NCBI RefSeq assembly: GCF_901933205.1
Contig: NC_044584.1
Span: forward strand, 15,851,001-15,915,000
Length of the DNA stretch: 64,000 bases
Source of the DNA: Camarhynchus parvulus
Taxonomy: Eukaryota; Chordata; Aves; Passeriformes; Thraupidae
Direction: 5' to 3'
In this document: positions 24,721 through 38,479 of the stretch, in pieces
Position numbering within the stretch: position 1 is the first letter of the stretch
Layout of the letters: every line of letters starts with the position of its first letter
Position numbers and translations under genes: made by a program
The notes under the pieces: model-generated
Databases searched by the model: none
Seen by the model: only the letters and a program-made list of their open reading frames with translations
Told to the model about the DNA's origin: nothing

Positions 24721-27700
24721 ATCCTCATGCAAAAACTCTACAGAAGATTGCTGTAACTTTCTCTCTGAAAATCTCTGTGCTCAATGTGCAATATACCCCA
24801 GCTGGGAAGACAGAAAATAAATGCCATTGACAGATTTGCACAGCATTCTAAATGTGACAGAAATATCCAAATGAAAGGACAGAATTCCCCTTCTTTTTAA
24901 ACCTTTCCAGGCTCAATCACACATCTGGGTTCACTGGGAAGAGCCCCACAGTCTGCAGTCTTTTACTTTGGGTATTTCACTGCTGTAGCTAATTTTGCCC
25001 TAACAACCATGTTGGACACTGAACTGTCCAAATCAATCACTGAACAGTTTAGAATTGTGCTTTATATTGCCACAAGGCTTCTGCACCTGTCTCAAAGGAG
25101 ACAGCAGGACAAAAATATTGCTACCTTGAACTTTATTATGGAGTTGGAAAGTCAACTTACTACTGGAGAGCCTAATTGAAGCCCTGGATTTTGTGTCGTT
25201 TTCCTCCCATGTATCTTCCCCTCAATCCTTCCTAGACAATTCCTACAACACGAGTTGGCTGCAAGCAAACAAATCAGCAAACAGATGAAAGCTGAAAAAC
25301 AAGCATTAAATATTTAAACTTGGGAGTACTGCCCTTTTGGAGTTAGACCCCAGGTGCTTTAGTTGCAAGCCCTTTCCTTAAAAGATAAAGCATTTAACAT
25401 AAGCTGACACTCAGACATCTCAGTCTCATACGCTGCCAGGGTTCCTCCTTGTCACCAAAAGAGATCAGATATTATTTTGCTAATTGGACTGAAAAATGCT
25501 CTTGGCATTCAGAGACTTCCCACACAACTCACCACTGACTCCTTGGGCCACGTGGGTCCCTGAGCTGGCTTTATGGAAGTTTCTCTGTGTTCTGCAATCT
25601 CATCATAAACTGGACTCCTCTCATCCAACACCAACATGTAACTGTTAATAATTCTGTCTATTCATTTCCATTGCAGAAATTCCACAGAAGTAGGGAGGAG
25701 CAACACCCTGCATAGTTCTATGAGTAGAGCTAATGACACTACTTCTTTCATTCCTGAAATGTTAATTAGCCCATAACTCTGACACCTGGTAATGAAATAT
25801 TTATTTTCCTGGAGTACTACATGTAACCTAAGAATTACAAGTGGATCTAGATGTATTACTGCATATAAAAATCATTATTCTTAACCAGGTTGCAATCTAC
25901 AAGGGAGAAACAATATATTATTACAAAGCACTTCCTAATTCCCATGGGTGAGTACCATCCATTTTTGGCACTTTGCATTTTGAATTTTGGACGAGCAGTC
26001 TCTGTTGCTTGCAAGAGTTCTTTAAAACATTAAAAAAAAAAATTCCACAAAGTTTACACACTTTAATTCCTACCTTAAATTACATTACATTTCATTTAGA
26101 ATCATCAAGGATATAACCAATTTGAAAATATTTTTCCCCTTTTGTGACCTGAGTGTGTCAGAGAGTAGTTTGGCATCCTGACAAAAAACTGGATATGAAT
26201 ACCAAAATAATGGAATCATCATGTTGGACTCAAAGCACTGGGGACGACTCTGAGAAACTGAATGGGAGTGATCACCCAGCAGAATCTCAAAATCTGAGAT
26301 GAAAATGACTACAAGAAGGGTGGAAGAATTGATTTGCTGGTTAAGAAGGAGTGAAAATGTCGAGCAAGGATCAGGATTTCCCTTGGTGGAAAAGGTATGC
26401 CTGCCACACACCTAAACACAACATCACATGGCTTGTGGGAGGACAATAAACTCCTCCACAGCCAGTCCCAGTACACAGATTTAAGGCTTTTATCTGAAAT
26501 TCTTCCTGAATAGAGATGAGGGATATTTAAAGAAATCAATGATAAACTTCTCCACTGTGATTTCCAAATGGGGTGTCCAGGAACCACCTCTCATGTCATG
26601 CAAGTATCTTTTGCTCAACGCATTTGGGTTCTTTAGGGCCACAGAAATGGTTCCAAAAACCAGCAATTCACAAAAAATCATCAGGGATGAAAACAATTTG
26701 ATAAGTGATACTGTGCTGTGATCAGGTGACACTGGCAAATCATTCTCAGGCCTATCCTGCAGCTCCTTAGCTCTTCTTGGCTATTCAGCCCAGCATTTTT
26801 TTCAATACACAGTCATAATTCAGTGATAAGAAAAACAGCTGTAATTTCTACAGCTTCCCTAATAAAATCCCAATAAATTTTACCATTTGAGACTATTCTG
26901 TTGAAGTGCAGCTCATCTGAAAATTAATAACATGGTGGGATTTACATGAAATAGTTCCAAATGAGCAGAACTATTAACATATATAAAATCTATATGAAAA
27001 CAAGATTCTCATACAGCAAATTATATCCAAAACAACTCATCCCACAGACCTGACTTGCAGTGGAAAATGGTGGGTTTGAATTGAACAAAGTCAGTGTAAC
27101 AAGACTGAAAGGACTGGTTAAAATAACACCAGCACATGTGAAGCTGTGTGTGCTGAGTTCTCCATAAAGGAAGCTGCACTAAAATACTTATCCAGTTAAA
27201 TAATGTACATCTAACAAAAACAGAAACAAGATTGCTTGGTCATGTTTTGCTTATTTGGTTCTGATAACATTATTAAATTTGTTCCCTAATAAGACATACC
27301 TCTAAAGTAAATTGGAGTCTCTTCGTTTAAAAGATGACTGAACCATATTACTTCAGTAGTATCACAGAAAAAAAAAAAATAGTGTGTAATACACTGCTGC
27401 AAAACATGAGTAAATATTAATTTCTCCATGTCCAACTGAATAAGACATGAACAGGCTTGCTTTTCAGCAGGAAAAATTCCAATTGAACATGTGGCTCGCT
27501 TGTGTGTGGTTTTTATAGCTAAGAGATAAATGTGACTAGTCTGTTTATAATTGCTTTTTATAAACCAATTTAAATTAAGAATTTGTTCACTGGCTGTGAA
27601 CATCCATATATTAACTTAAAACAGGATTGTTATCTTTGCTTTCAGTGTGCAGTTTTACATTAATAGCATATGATAACCTTCTGAAATAAGAGAGTGAATG

Positions 27701-30254
27701 TTTAACACACGCACACACACATTAATAATGAATAGTAAGAAGTAGAAGTGCATGAGGAACTTTTACAAGTGCCAGTAACACATCACTGCATCACACCACA
27801 GGACTCCTCATACATGAGCTGTAGAATGAGATGTTTTATGCCACCTCAGCTAGGCCTGTATGTATTATTAAATTACCTTCCTAGTCTTTACACGACTTAA
27901 TTCCACATTCTTCATTTGTCTCCAGCACCTTTTCCTAAAGCATTTGTAATTTTGTCTTCGTGTTAGATCAGCTTTCTTCCCTTGCTTGAGAGTAACCTCT
28001 TGTACTTGTCCTACTTCTCATGAGGAATTATCCAACATATAAATCAAAATTTGCATCCTAGTATTATTATTATTATCCTGTTCCTACCCACAGAGTCATC
28101 AAACGTTGCCAGACACGCAGGGAAAGAAAAAACTAAGCAAAACAGTCTGACTCTTAACCATCCAACTCAAAGCATTTACCACCGGGAGGGTAAAACAGAC
28201 CATTTTCTACAGCAAGTTTTTAATTGCCTTTCTACCAAAATGACACCCCCAAAAATAAAGATTTTTTAGATTGGTCTCTGTTGGAACTAATTTACCTCAT
28301 CTGAGAGGGTGGTGCTATCTGTATCTACAACCAAAGCATAGCACAATAAAGACATTATTATTAAACCTTATTATTAACAGTATTGCAGAGTCTGTGACAG
28401 CAAATAGGGTTTGAAACACATGAAGACAGAAAATAAGTTCACCCTGTGGGTTGCTTTAGAAGCTGAACCTTAGTGATGTCAAGAGGACACAATTCCTTCA
28501 CACTTAAAAGGACAGTGACTGTTCTGATCTTAAATATTCTCATTTCAGCCCCTTGACCCCTCTCTCCTTCATTTCCCTCCCTTTCAGTGACATTTATTGT
28601 TTTCTCCTTCTTCCTCTGCTGTTCCTGTTCTTGCTGGGATGCTGCATTTCCAGACAAGATGGGAGTGTGAAGGTACAACTGGACAAACAGTCGTGGCCAT
28701 TGTGAGTGTTCCTCACAAAATAAAGTTCCCTCAGTTTTCTCAACACTTCCACTGCATAATGAACACTGGAAGTAAGTAAAAAATTCCAGCTGGGCTAATT
28801 CCTAATTACATTTACAATTAGGTGTTTCTCATGGTTGAGAATTTAACACCTGAAAGAAAAAAGTGGTACTATATTCCAATTACAACTTCATGGGCAAGAA
28901 GGGGATATATTGGGTGTGTTACCAGGTGCAGCAATTTATCTCAGGCTCTTTTACAAATTCATACCACTGACTTGGGATATTTTCTGAAAAACCCCCAAGC
29001 TAAAAAAGTAGAATTGCTGAAAACAGTACAGATGAAACCTTTCTTCAGGTTAGGAGTTTCAGTAATCTTACACATGTGCTGAGTAAAAAATAACCGCTTT
29101 AAGAAAAAAAGTGAATTATTTTTCTCACGTCACACTTTCAAAGCAGTATTGTAAGCTCTACTCAGTGTCCATAAAAATAAAAACTAGAGTTGTTAATTTT
29201 TAAATCAGCAGTACAACCAACATTGCCACCTTACCATTAGCACTGCAGTTACTCTTCAAATTGGTTGTATGAGAATCAATATATTAAACATTTCCATATT
29301 CCAATTTATATGCTTATCTGTGTTCACCCTTGGAGGGAATAAAATAATCTGCACACCATTTCACCCTAAAGAATATTGACAATCTTAAAATTTAAGTCTT
29401 TTTCAATTAAAAAAATCCATACATGTGTTTTAAAAATTCTGAATAAAGCAAACCAAAGCTCAGGTAAACTAGGCCTCTGAATAAAAGTTTAAATATCAAA
29501 ATAAAGTAATAATAAATATTTTCCTTGATGCAATCTAAAGCCAGCTTTTGGCTTTGAAAAAGTAACTTTTTAATCAAATCTCATCTCACCAAATATAGTT
29601 TTGGTCTTCACTTCCCATTCCATACCAATGGATGCTCTGCAGAAGCTCCAAGTGGAATATGTAGAAACAACATTTCCCTTGGCTGTTGCTTTAATATTAG
29701 TTGAGAAAGCACAGATTAACTTCACTTTGACTGCAGCCATCAACCAGCTGCTTCACTGCAACTTCAATAGAAACAAAATTCTGAAAGCCCAAAGGACAGA
29801 GTTTCATTCATTGCTACAAATATTCTTAATAAAAGGAAGATTACATTGTCATGATGATTACACCACTGAAAACATGAAATGTACAGCATTTTACTCAGAG
29901 AATGACTACAGTGGAAGTATTTTTTTGGCTGATTTTCCAGTTAATACTGCTGTGAATCAAAGTCTCAGTGAGGCAGGCAGACACACTCCAGTTCCCAAAG
30001 CAGAGACCTCAGTTTTATCACGTGCGCTCTTTGCATCCCATCTCAGCACAGACCTATTGAAAACCCCGTGTTTGTAACACACAGGAACCAACTGAAATAC
30101 AAATATTCCATTTTAACAATCTCTCTGAACTTAGACTGTACTTTCTAATCTACAACCACTGCTGGTTGGGCAATTTTCATTTTTTGTAAAATGACAAGTG
30201 GCATTTCATTTTAGGTATAGGTGAAGATGAAGTTCCCAACTTTATCAAATGCAT
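24721..30254. other. Non-coding DNA, no gene seen
   Basis: No gene recognised. Noted items: a poly-A run near 26032-26042; three overlapping minus-strand frames at 26085-26738 without known domains; an (AC)n-like run near 27704-27720; a TAT triplet run near 28062-28077; a pyrimidine-rich stretch near 28556-28650. The plus-strand frame at 29601-30077 is 158 codons, among the longest in the window, but carries no motif, signal peptide or family resemblance. Confidence 0.6.
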
Positions 30255-30303
30255 CCCTCTCTAACACCAACTGGTGCACGCTGGTGTCTGACTTTAGAGA
30301 GGG
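30255..30303. repeat. Hairpin: 10-bp perfect outer stem plus inner stem
   Basis: CCCTCTCTAA at 30255-30264 pairs perfectly with TTAGAGAGGG at 30294-30303. Directly inside, CACCA (30265-30269) can pair with TGGTG (30282-30286), leaving a one-sided 7-nt bulge. The structure spans 49 nt, shorter than usual for a microRNA precursor, and I do not recognise a known microRNA in it. Confidence 0.6.
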
Positions 30304-30919
30304 CTGTTCACCCACTGGAAAATAAATGGTTTTTGCATTTCAAGGTGACAAGTACAATGTCAGACACAATCAATCGATCACTGCATAATTATTATTGCAA
30401 ATGATCCATATCCATGCTGCAAACCTTAAGGGGAATTTAATGAAGCAGGAAGCACATCAATAATATCTACTTCAGTCTCTGTTAAATCTCACAATTCACA
30501 AATATGTTGTCACATTTTATCCTTCCTCGAATTCCTGTAATTATATTTGAGGAGAAGCTCACTGAAAAGTAAAATTCAAACATATATCAGCTTTTCTCCT
30601 ATAAAAGGAGTCCCTGTACGTTATATATATACAGATCACGAAAGATAAAATGCACAAAACTCTACAAACACAACAATCTGTGGAGAAAACTTGAAATGCC
30701 AATGATCAGACTTAGTCTGATGCATTTGGCTGACTTAAATCCGTGTTGTGCCCATGGAGGAACACCCATGGAGCACAGAAAGAATGAAAAGGATCTGAAA
30801 AGAAAATCTCCTGTGTCCTGACTGTAATCCCTCCATGTCACTCACTGCCTTGCTGAAGAGTGGGAGTTTAACTTATGGTGATAACAAAAAGGGGTCTTGG
30901 TTTTGTTTTCCACTACCTG
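30304..30919. other. Non-coding DNA, no gene seen
   Basis: AT-rich sequence with no gene or repeat family recognised. A short TATATATA run lies near 30622. Confidence 0.65.
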
Positions 30920-31159
30920 AACCAGAAATTAAATTGACAAATTGAATGGGCATAAATTATAATTGGCAATAAATTATGCCATTTCTTCCAAGGCAAGTCT
31001 GCTGTGTCTGTGGCAGTGATCGGGAAGTGATCTCTATGTGTTCCTGCTGTTTCATGAGCTTTCTCACTCCAGTTTTTCCCTTTCCTCCTCCGTCCCTGTC
31101 CCACTGAGGTGGAGAGTGAGAGGGAATTTGGCTGCTAGCTGGCTCCAACCCATGACACA
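30920..31159 (+). mobile_element. Old ERV LTR, 3' portion (R-U5 side)
   Basis: The reverse complement begins TGTGTCATGGGTTGGAGCC, then CAGCTAGCAGCCAA, CAGTGGGACAGGGA, GAAAGCTCATGA and AGAGATCACTTCCCGATCACTG. This is the layout of the end of a widespread avian ERV LTR (ERVL-type), normally read as 'TGTCATGGTTTAACCCCAGC...CAGTGGGATGGGG'. In the sense direction it is plus-strand: a poly-A signal AATAAA at 30968-30973 followed by U5 and a terminus at CATGACA or CATGACACA (31157 or 31159). The U3 with promoter is missing or unrecognisable. Minus-strand frames here are shadows. Confidence 0.6.
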
Positions 31160-34100
31160 ACTGCCATCCTGATGGGGAAAAATATACCTAATGTATTAGA
31201 AACCTTTGTAAAAACAGTGATTTCTGCAGGAATGTTGGACTTGAGCTTTCTGGCTGCAGTAAGAACAGGTAGATTCCCATCCTAGGCTATGACAAAGATC
31301 CAAACACCGATTCATCTCTTTGGCAAGGAAGGAATCTCAATCCAGGAGCAGAAGGGGAAAAGGAAGTCATATGGAAAGACATCAAAAGATGTGAACAGAT
31401 ACCCAGACTTTGATTAGTAAACATCCCCTTCTGTTGATTAAACTGTGAGACAGCCTGACAAGTTACGAAAGGTAAATCCAGCCTAGAGGCACTTGCACAT
31501 TCCAGTGACAAGATAAGGAAATCTTGGCTTGGGGACTATGACAGCTCCTCCAGCAGGCACACTTCACTGGAATAAATATCCAAAAGGAACACATCAAGAT
31601 ATTAATCTCAAGACACAAACAAGGTTCCTCAACTGCCCAAAAAAACCTTCAGGACTTGTTCATTCCTTTGCCTCCAACAGCAGCTGAGGTTCTGCAAACC
31701 CACCAGTCCCACAAGTGGTGCTCAGGAAGGATTTCCACTAAGAGATAACAATCATGGGACAATAGGAGGGCTCTAACCTGCTCACCCAGCCCCATTTCAT
31801 GCAGCCTTTGTTCAATTCTTTCCTCTCACATATCCCTGCACTGATAAAAACACCCACACAGCTCACTCAAAGCTCTGATGGAAAGCAGGGCTATTAAGGG
31901 GGACACGGTGAAGATAAGGTTAATTGGACAAGTGTAACTCCCTGCTAAAGGAAGGGGGGAGAGCAGATTTGGCAATTAAACTATACAGAACATATAATGC
32001 AACTTCAAAAGAGAACAGAGCAAGTCAGTCATGCTGCCTTACACAAAATGCACAGATTCTGCTGCAAGTATTAGTAATGATAATAAATATATTCTTGATG
32101 CTTAAGCTCAGTTTGATCCTATTTAAATTCAGTTTCATCAAATACTTATGTGTGTTGGTCTCTACAGGAATGTACATTTCTTTTATAAACCAAAAGTGGC
32201 TTGCTTGCCTAACTGCAGTGCTGGACATAACAGAGCAGCATCCTGATTTGTTCTCTTGCCATTCTTACCTCACATCAATAACAGAATGGTGTTCTACAAA
32301 ATACCATAGCAGGGCAAGAAAACCCTTCTTCTGAACTTACCCAATGACCAAAAGTTACTGTCAAACATTCTGAACTGGAATTGCTTTTCTCTTCTGTTTC
32401 ATTTCTCTCTTCACACTAAAAAAGGTGATTTTGCTGAATGTCTTCATGCTTTGCATGCTAGTGTGATTTTTAGCTTTGTCATCACAACATGAGGTATTAT
32501 AGGTATGATTTTAAGCCAAGTATGTGTGTGTTGCAATAGATGCATAAAGACAGCCTACTGAGAATTGTCTTAGATTCCTCCATAACTAAGTGTAATCCTA
32601 TTTCCATTCAACACCTCTGTCAGTCCTTTTATTTTAGCCATCAAGACTGTAGATTTATAAATTGCAATACTGCATTATTCAAGTTTATTGAGCCAGGTAC
32701 CCTTGAAGATCCTTACTATTCACATCAGCATACTCTATTATGAAATCATTTTGTATTTTTCTATGTTAATAATAAAAGGTACACATTTATTCAACATCAG
32801 TGGTCAGGCAGTCAGATGCAGAGGATGAAGCTGCATGTTTTATTCAAGGTCTCAGTGGAAAGCAGAATGAGGATCACTGTTTCTGAAGATATCTGCAGCT
32901 TTTCTGCTAATATGTTTGATTTTTCTTAACTAATAGGATCTAAATACTTTGATTGCTCAATAACTCTATGCAATAAAATCTATACTGCTGAAGTGTTCCT
33001 CTGACTGTTTTCAGCAGAGTCATTTATTCTTTCAGCTTAGCTCATGCTGGATCTCACTGTCTGTAGCTCTTTAGGCACAGTCAGCAGTGCATTTTGTCTT
33101 AGTCCAGGGCATTTTTGGAAATCCTCATTGAAGAGAACAATCCTCTGCTTAATGCCCACAATTTCACTGCTACAAAATACACAGCAGGTAAAGTTACCCA
33201 AAAAAATATGAGCATTGTATTTGTTCCTTACCACAATTAAAAAAAAAAAATCAAAGTTTTTGTTCCTTTATCATTTTAGTTATCTTCATATCTGTTTAGG
33301 GTTCTCATTTCCTCTAGGAAAAAAAAACCAAAAAACCTTTTCACAGGTGTCCTGCAACACTGAGTACACCAGGAGCACCAGTTAGGCTGGAAATGACACC
33401 CTTCTCTGAGCCAGGAGCAAGGCACACTCTGTGCCTGCACACATTTGGTGCATAAAAACATGCAGACCCTGGTCAGCTGAATAAAATACCATCTGCTTTT
33501 GAGTATGGGAGCTGACACACACTCAGCTATGTGTATTAGGATGCCTCTAAATAGGAGAGGCACCAGAAATGCAACAATAATGGAGTTTAAATTCCTGAAT
33601 ACCCAGATTAAATTTGTGGTAGCGTCTGTTTCTTTTTTCTTCCAGACTTCTTCCCAGATGTTCATTTAAGGAACATTTTGCTAATTCAGACAAGTACAAT
33701 TCTCTGTATTGGACCCAAAAGCTTTATTCTACAGAGTTGTCAAAACAGTGTCCTATTGCCAGAAGAAATGATCTCGTTGCTATTGCATACACATTTTTTT
33801 TTTCAATCTGTTTCTCTGTATCTGCCTACTCTAGTTTTGGGAAAAATACCAAATTTCATTTGCTGACATGCTTTCTGCCTTGTTTGATCAAGTATCATTC
33901 TGAAGCTGCTACTGAAAAAAAATCTCTGCTAAATATACACAAGATCTCTGACAACTCATTCCCTATTATTAAAAAGAACAGCAGACTGACAGGAATGAAG
34001 CACTACTCTGACTAAGCAGACATTAATTAGGTGTTTATAAAATTTATCAAACTGTATTATGGTACATTAAGGTAATTTTAGTCTAGCATTGTAGCATACA

Positions 34101-37100
34101 AGAAAGTGTGGAAAGCTAACAATTCTTATTCTAAAAATATATTTACCAATGATTTTGTTCCAGTTTTTCCCACAACATTTGATTTTTTTCACGGCATGTA
34201 GTAACTTTAAATGCTCGACTCCTAACTCAGAATATGGAAATTGAACATGAGGTCGGTGGGAACTGAACAACCAGATGGAAAACAGCCAACCATGGAACTG
34301 TTTACTTGGGAATCAAGCAGCTGCTTGTACTGTCATGTGGACAAACTGGGCTTATTTTTCAAAGTATGAAAAAGAGGAGGAACAGTGTACAGCAAGAGGG
34401 GACTCTGAAAGATTGGGAGCAGTCTCAGCTTTCAGCCACCAAAAGTTACACACTAAGCACGAGTCAGCAACTTCAGAACCCTCTAACTGGAAAAACCCCA
34501 ACACAAATGTTTGCTGCACTCTGAGTAAACCCCATCAGCTCTGGGGAGGTGAGTTACACAGGAAATGGCAATGATCACCTGCAGCGATCCAGAACACCCT
34601 GAGTCACTGCAACAACCTCATTTTGGGGAGAAAGGGGTATTCAAGTACAGCAGCAGCAGATGCAAAATGGTCTGTACCCCTCAGAGAGAACATATTCCCT
34701 TTTGGTTTCCCTAGCTCCTAAATCAGTAACGCCTGAAAGCCTTCAAAGTTTCTTGGTCAGGGTGAACTCTGACACTGCTGAACTCTGACTCCCACAGCAC
34801 AATCTGATTCCTATGCATAAAGTACCAGACCAAAAAAAGATCTCCTTTGTCCAGGGAAGGAGGAAAATAGAAATACAAACATCATTTAATTGCTTAGGCT
34901 GTCAACAAATATGGATTTCCTTTGACAGGGTTAACAACATTAAAATCTTTCTCTACTTTTTGAAATGTTGAAATAAGTATTTAAAAAACATCACCTAATC
35001 AAGACTGTTCCATTCAACAGACTGAATTAGTGTCTGTGCTCTGCACTCCTGCACAATATTTTAAGTTAGTTGAACATGTTCAGCTTGCAATAAAAGGAAC
35101 TTGGTATCACTGTCATCAGTAGAATTAAAAAGAAAAAATACATCAAACCGTTCCAGGATAATGTCTAAGTCATTAGAGAATGGTAAGAAATAAAAATTTC
35201 CTTTTACTTTGTAAATATCCAAAATGTTTCTCTGTTACACACAAAATGAAACAACAGGTAAGCACTGCTACATAAACAAGTGAATAATCTGAAAAAAATC
35301 TCAGTAAATGTAATAAGTTAATTTTATACCCTTTAAAAAGGGAAGATTACATTTTCACACAAGTTGGCTACTTTAAATTTTAATAATATTGCTGAGAAGC
35401 TTTTTATAATTACATAAAAAATTGATGAGATGTCAGGAGAAAGCATTTCAAGTGCTGCTGTGAGTTTATACCTTGCACCTACATCTACTGAAAGTCTCTT
35501 GTTTACCTACTGCATCTTTTCCATATGCTGCATCTTAGCATGGCCCCAACTTACAGAGTTAAAAAAATCAACATTTCAGGAAGAAAATAATCTATGAATA
35601 CAAATTCTCTATTTCCATAAATACTCACAAAGTAATAACGTTCTGCTACAATTAAAAAAAGGTTTATTCTCTGCGTCTTCCTACTAATATTGAGATTTTG
35701 TTTGAATAACTTTAACTAGAAAAGTTCAGTTGCAAATGGGAAGAATACTCAATACCCAGGTGTAGTAGTGCCAAAAGAGAGATGGACTGTTTAAAGAATT
35801 CTGCAAATCAGAAAACCAGAGAAAACATACATCATATAATGTAAGTAGAAAGGACTAAATAAAAATGGAATGAACACACTTTTAAATGTGAAACATTAAT
35901 TACTGAAACCTTTATATGAATTACTAGGAGCTTTGAAAACCAGGAATTGGTACCATCAGAAACTGCTCGTTACTATGGCTGTTCTGCTTAAAGTATTTAT
36001 ATACATCTCTAAAAAGAATATCTAGAAAAGTTCATCAAAAATAAAAAATACAGTGCACTAAAAGTGATAGAAATCCGCATGCCAGAAAATGTATTACACT
36101 GAATTTTCAAGTTAACAATGATTCCTAGGCTTGGGGAGGGAGAAGATCCCTGGATTTCAAACCTTTTGAGCCTGTGCCACAGAGAAACAGAATAATACAC
36201 AATAATGCACATCCTTTCACCTCACTGTGTATGTTAGAAAAAAGGGCTTTTCCTCACATATTTACTGTGCCTCTCTTTTGGATGATGGCAACTCTAAGAG
36301 CACAGCACAAACTGAATGAAAGACCCACTGCTGCAACTGAGGGGTCTGATTTATAGATCTAAAAGGAGAATGAAATTAATCCTTGCACCAGCAGCTTCAA
36401 TACAGGATGGTGGTAAGGGTTAAAAACCAGCAGCAGTCAGGCACAGACACACTGGTGAAAATTCAAGGGACTTGTAGTACAGAACCCAGAAAAAAAGACA
36501 AAATCATAAGGCTCGGTGATTGGTGAGCTCCCGAAACCATAGCACAGGTCAGAGCACTGAAAAAACAAACTTCAAAGTCTGCATGCAGTGCCTTTTGCAA
36601 AAGTTACTAAGATACAGTGGACGGTCAACAGAAATGAGAGGAACGCATAAAGGCAGATTTACAGCATGAACCACGAGTGATTTGAAAAGAGAAGGTGTGA
36701 TTTCTGATAATATCTCTGAGAATTCAGTGCTGCTCCTCTGCAGCCTGTTTTGCAGAGGTGGCCCAGATTAGCTGCACACTTGTCTATTTTTACATACGTT
36801 TAAATTAAATAAATAAATAGATTGTCAAATGAGATTAGTTTAAAATATTTTCCCAGAAGATGTACAGGCTTTGAAGAGGAACACAGAAAAGCTTTTAAGT
36901 ATGCAGATTTGTTCAGTGATTTCTTTGTGGGTTTGTTTTGCTAAGAAATAAAACATTCTGTATCAAAACCTGCATGAATACACAGGTTAATAGCTTTACT
37001 AATTAAAAACATACATGCCACAACACAACATTATTTTTAAGGTGAGCAGATTTTGCTGCAAGGAACCAGAACAATGCTGAATATAAAATCATAGAAATAG

Positions 37101-37239
37101 GAACAAAATATCTATTTCTTTATCTGCAGTTGTCAATTGCCAGAAACTTCAAAAGCCAAGACAGACTGTGACAATTAGTATAAAAGTAACTGGGTTAAGT
37201 AACACACATTAGAAGTTTTAATCACATTAAGATTGTTTC
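31160..37239. other. Non-coding DNA, no gene seen
   Basis: Six kilobases without a recognisable gene. Small frames scattered here, including 31924-32334 plus (136 codons) and 33276-33665 minus (129 codons), have no known domains. A poly-A run is at about 33238-33250 and an A/C tract at about 33319-33338. A good-looking splice donor (CAG then GTAAGC) at about 35258 has no convincing partner acceptor. Confidence 0.6.
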
Positions 37240-37545
37240 ATTTCTTACAAAGAAAGCAAATTCTGAGCAGCCACAAGTGATGCAGCATTCGCTTTGTAAC
37301 TGAACCCCACAGTGAATCTCACACGACTGCAATATGTTCTAAGGCATTGAAAAGAAAGCAGTGCACCCTGCCACGTCCTGCAAATCATGAAAATAAATCC
37401 CAGCTTCAGTAAACGACCCGGTTTGTTAAAACTCTGCCTGGAAATGCAAGCACAGGTCCTGCGCCCCAGCCACGCTCCCCTGCAGCACACACACCTCCCG
37501 TAGCACAAAACATGCTGCAGCTACAGGCTAAAATCCACGCTCCCA
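37240..37545. other. Small CpG-enriched patch
   Basis: Nine CpGs occur between about 37290 and 37540 (for example ACACGACTG, AAACGACCCGG, TGCGCCCC, CCCGTAG), in a window where 250 bp usually holds one or two. It is too small and not GC-rich enough to be a CpG island. It could be part of a constrained element, a remnant of a promoter, or an old repeat. A minus-strand frame (37245-37508) has no known domain. Confidence 0.4.
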
Positions 37546-37961
37546 AAGTCCATTTATTAACAAAAGATTGACATGGAGAGAGACACTACCTACCCACAAA
37601 TACATCATCATCTTGAAAGAAATCAAGGGCTCTGTCAGCAAACAGAAGTCTCCTTACTTCACCAAGTGTGTCTGGAAGGAAAACTGAAAACAGTGGGTAG
37701 AAAATCTTGCCTTTTTTCTGTCAAGTCCTCACAGTTCTCTTCTTATACAAGGTATTTTTTTAGTTTGTTTATGAGAACAGCATTCGTTCAGTGGCTCTTT
37801 CTGCGTGTGAAGTGACTTGCTTCAGGCTGTCTTTTTTTCTTCCCTTTTTCTCCCTAACTCAGCCTGTCCTTTCTTTACTGTCAAGCTTGCTTAGGTAACA
37901 GTTCTTGGTGTATCTATTTAATGAGCAGGTCCGTGCACTAAAGGCAGCCAACTACACTGGA

Positions 37962-37981
37962 GGGGAGGGGGGGAGAGGGGG
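37962..37981 (+). repeat. G-quadruplex-forming tract
   Basis: GGGG, then seven Gs, then AGA and five Gs. The long run can provide two G3 columns, giving four columns with very short loops. It is followed by A8 and a TAAT/AAAT microsatellite to about 38010, and a second G-rich word (GAGGGAGGGGGAGA) lies near 38098-38110. Confidence 0.8.
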
Positions 37982-38479
37982 AAAAAAAAGTAATAATAAA
38001 TAAATAAATGGGAATATACCACTTCCTGATTATTATTATGGGATCTACAGACGCCCCCTCTGTAGGAATTTTACAGGAGGATTTCTAAGGCGTCTTGAGG
38101 GAGGGGGAGAATCCTCAGAGTGACTCTGGTGGCTCTCAAGCCATTACCTCTCCCTGCTGAAGGACCCAGTTCACAAATCCCACATTTGAGAAATTTTTAA
38201 ACTCAAAGCAAAGCCCCTACAGAAAAGAAAGGAACATGTACTGCACCCTGCTTCTCCTTTATCTCTTTAAATGTACTTCAGATAAAAGCTGCATCCAGTC
38301 AGGTCAAGGCCTTTCCCAATCTTATTACGCTCACACAGGAGTGCTCAACACACTTTTCTACAGCCATCTACTGTCTCCACTGTGTTATTGCTGCTCTTCC
38401 TGCTGCCAGCACCAGAAACAGGGAGTGCAAACAGTAAATCAGACCACAGCAGAAGCGTTTGGGCTGATTTGATTTATTT

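Noticed and set aside
26085..26738. Three overlapping minus-strand frames as a decayed gene or CR1 copy
   Set aside because: I looked for CR1 wording (a GAGAGGTGGT...CCCATTTGGAAA resemblance) but it is too weak and isolated, and no other protein family was recognised.
29601..30077. 158-codon plus-strand frame as a gene
   Set aside because: No known domain, signal peptide or splice context. A frame of this length is expected about once by chance in a window of this size and composition.
35200..35266. Exon ending at the CAG/GTAAGC donor near 35258
   Set aside because: No convincing acceptor or pyrimidine tract within exon range upstream.
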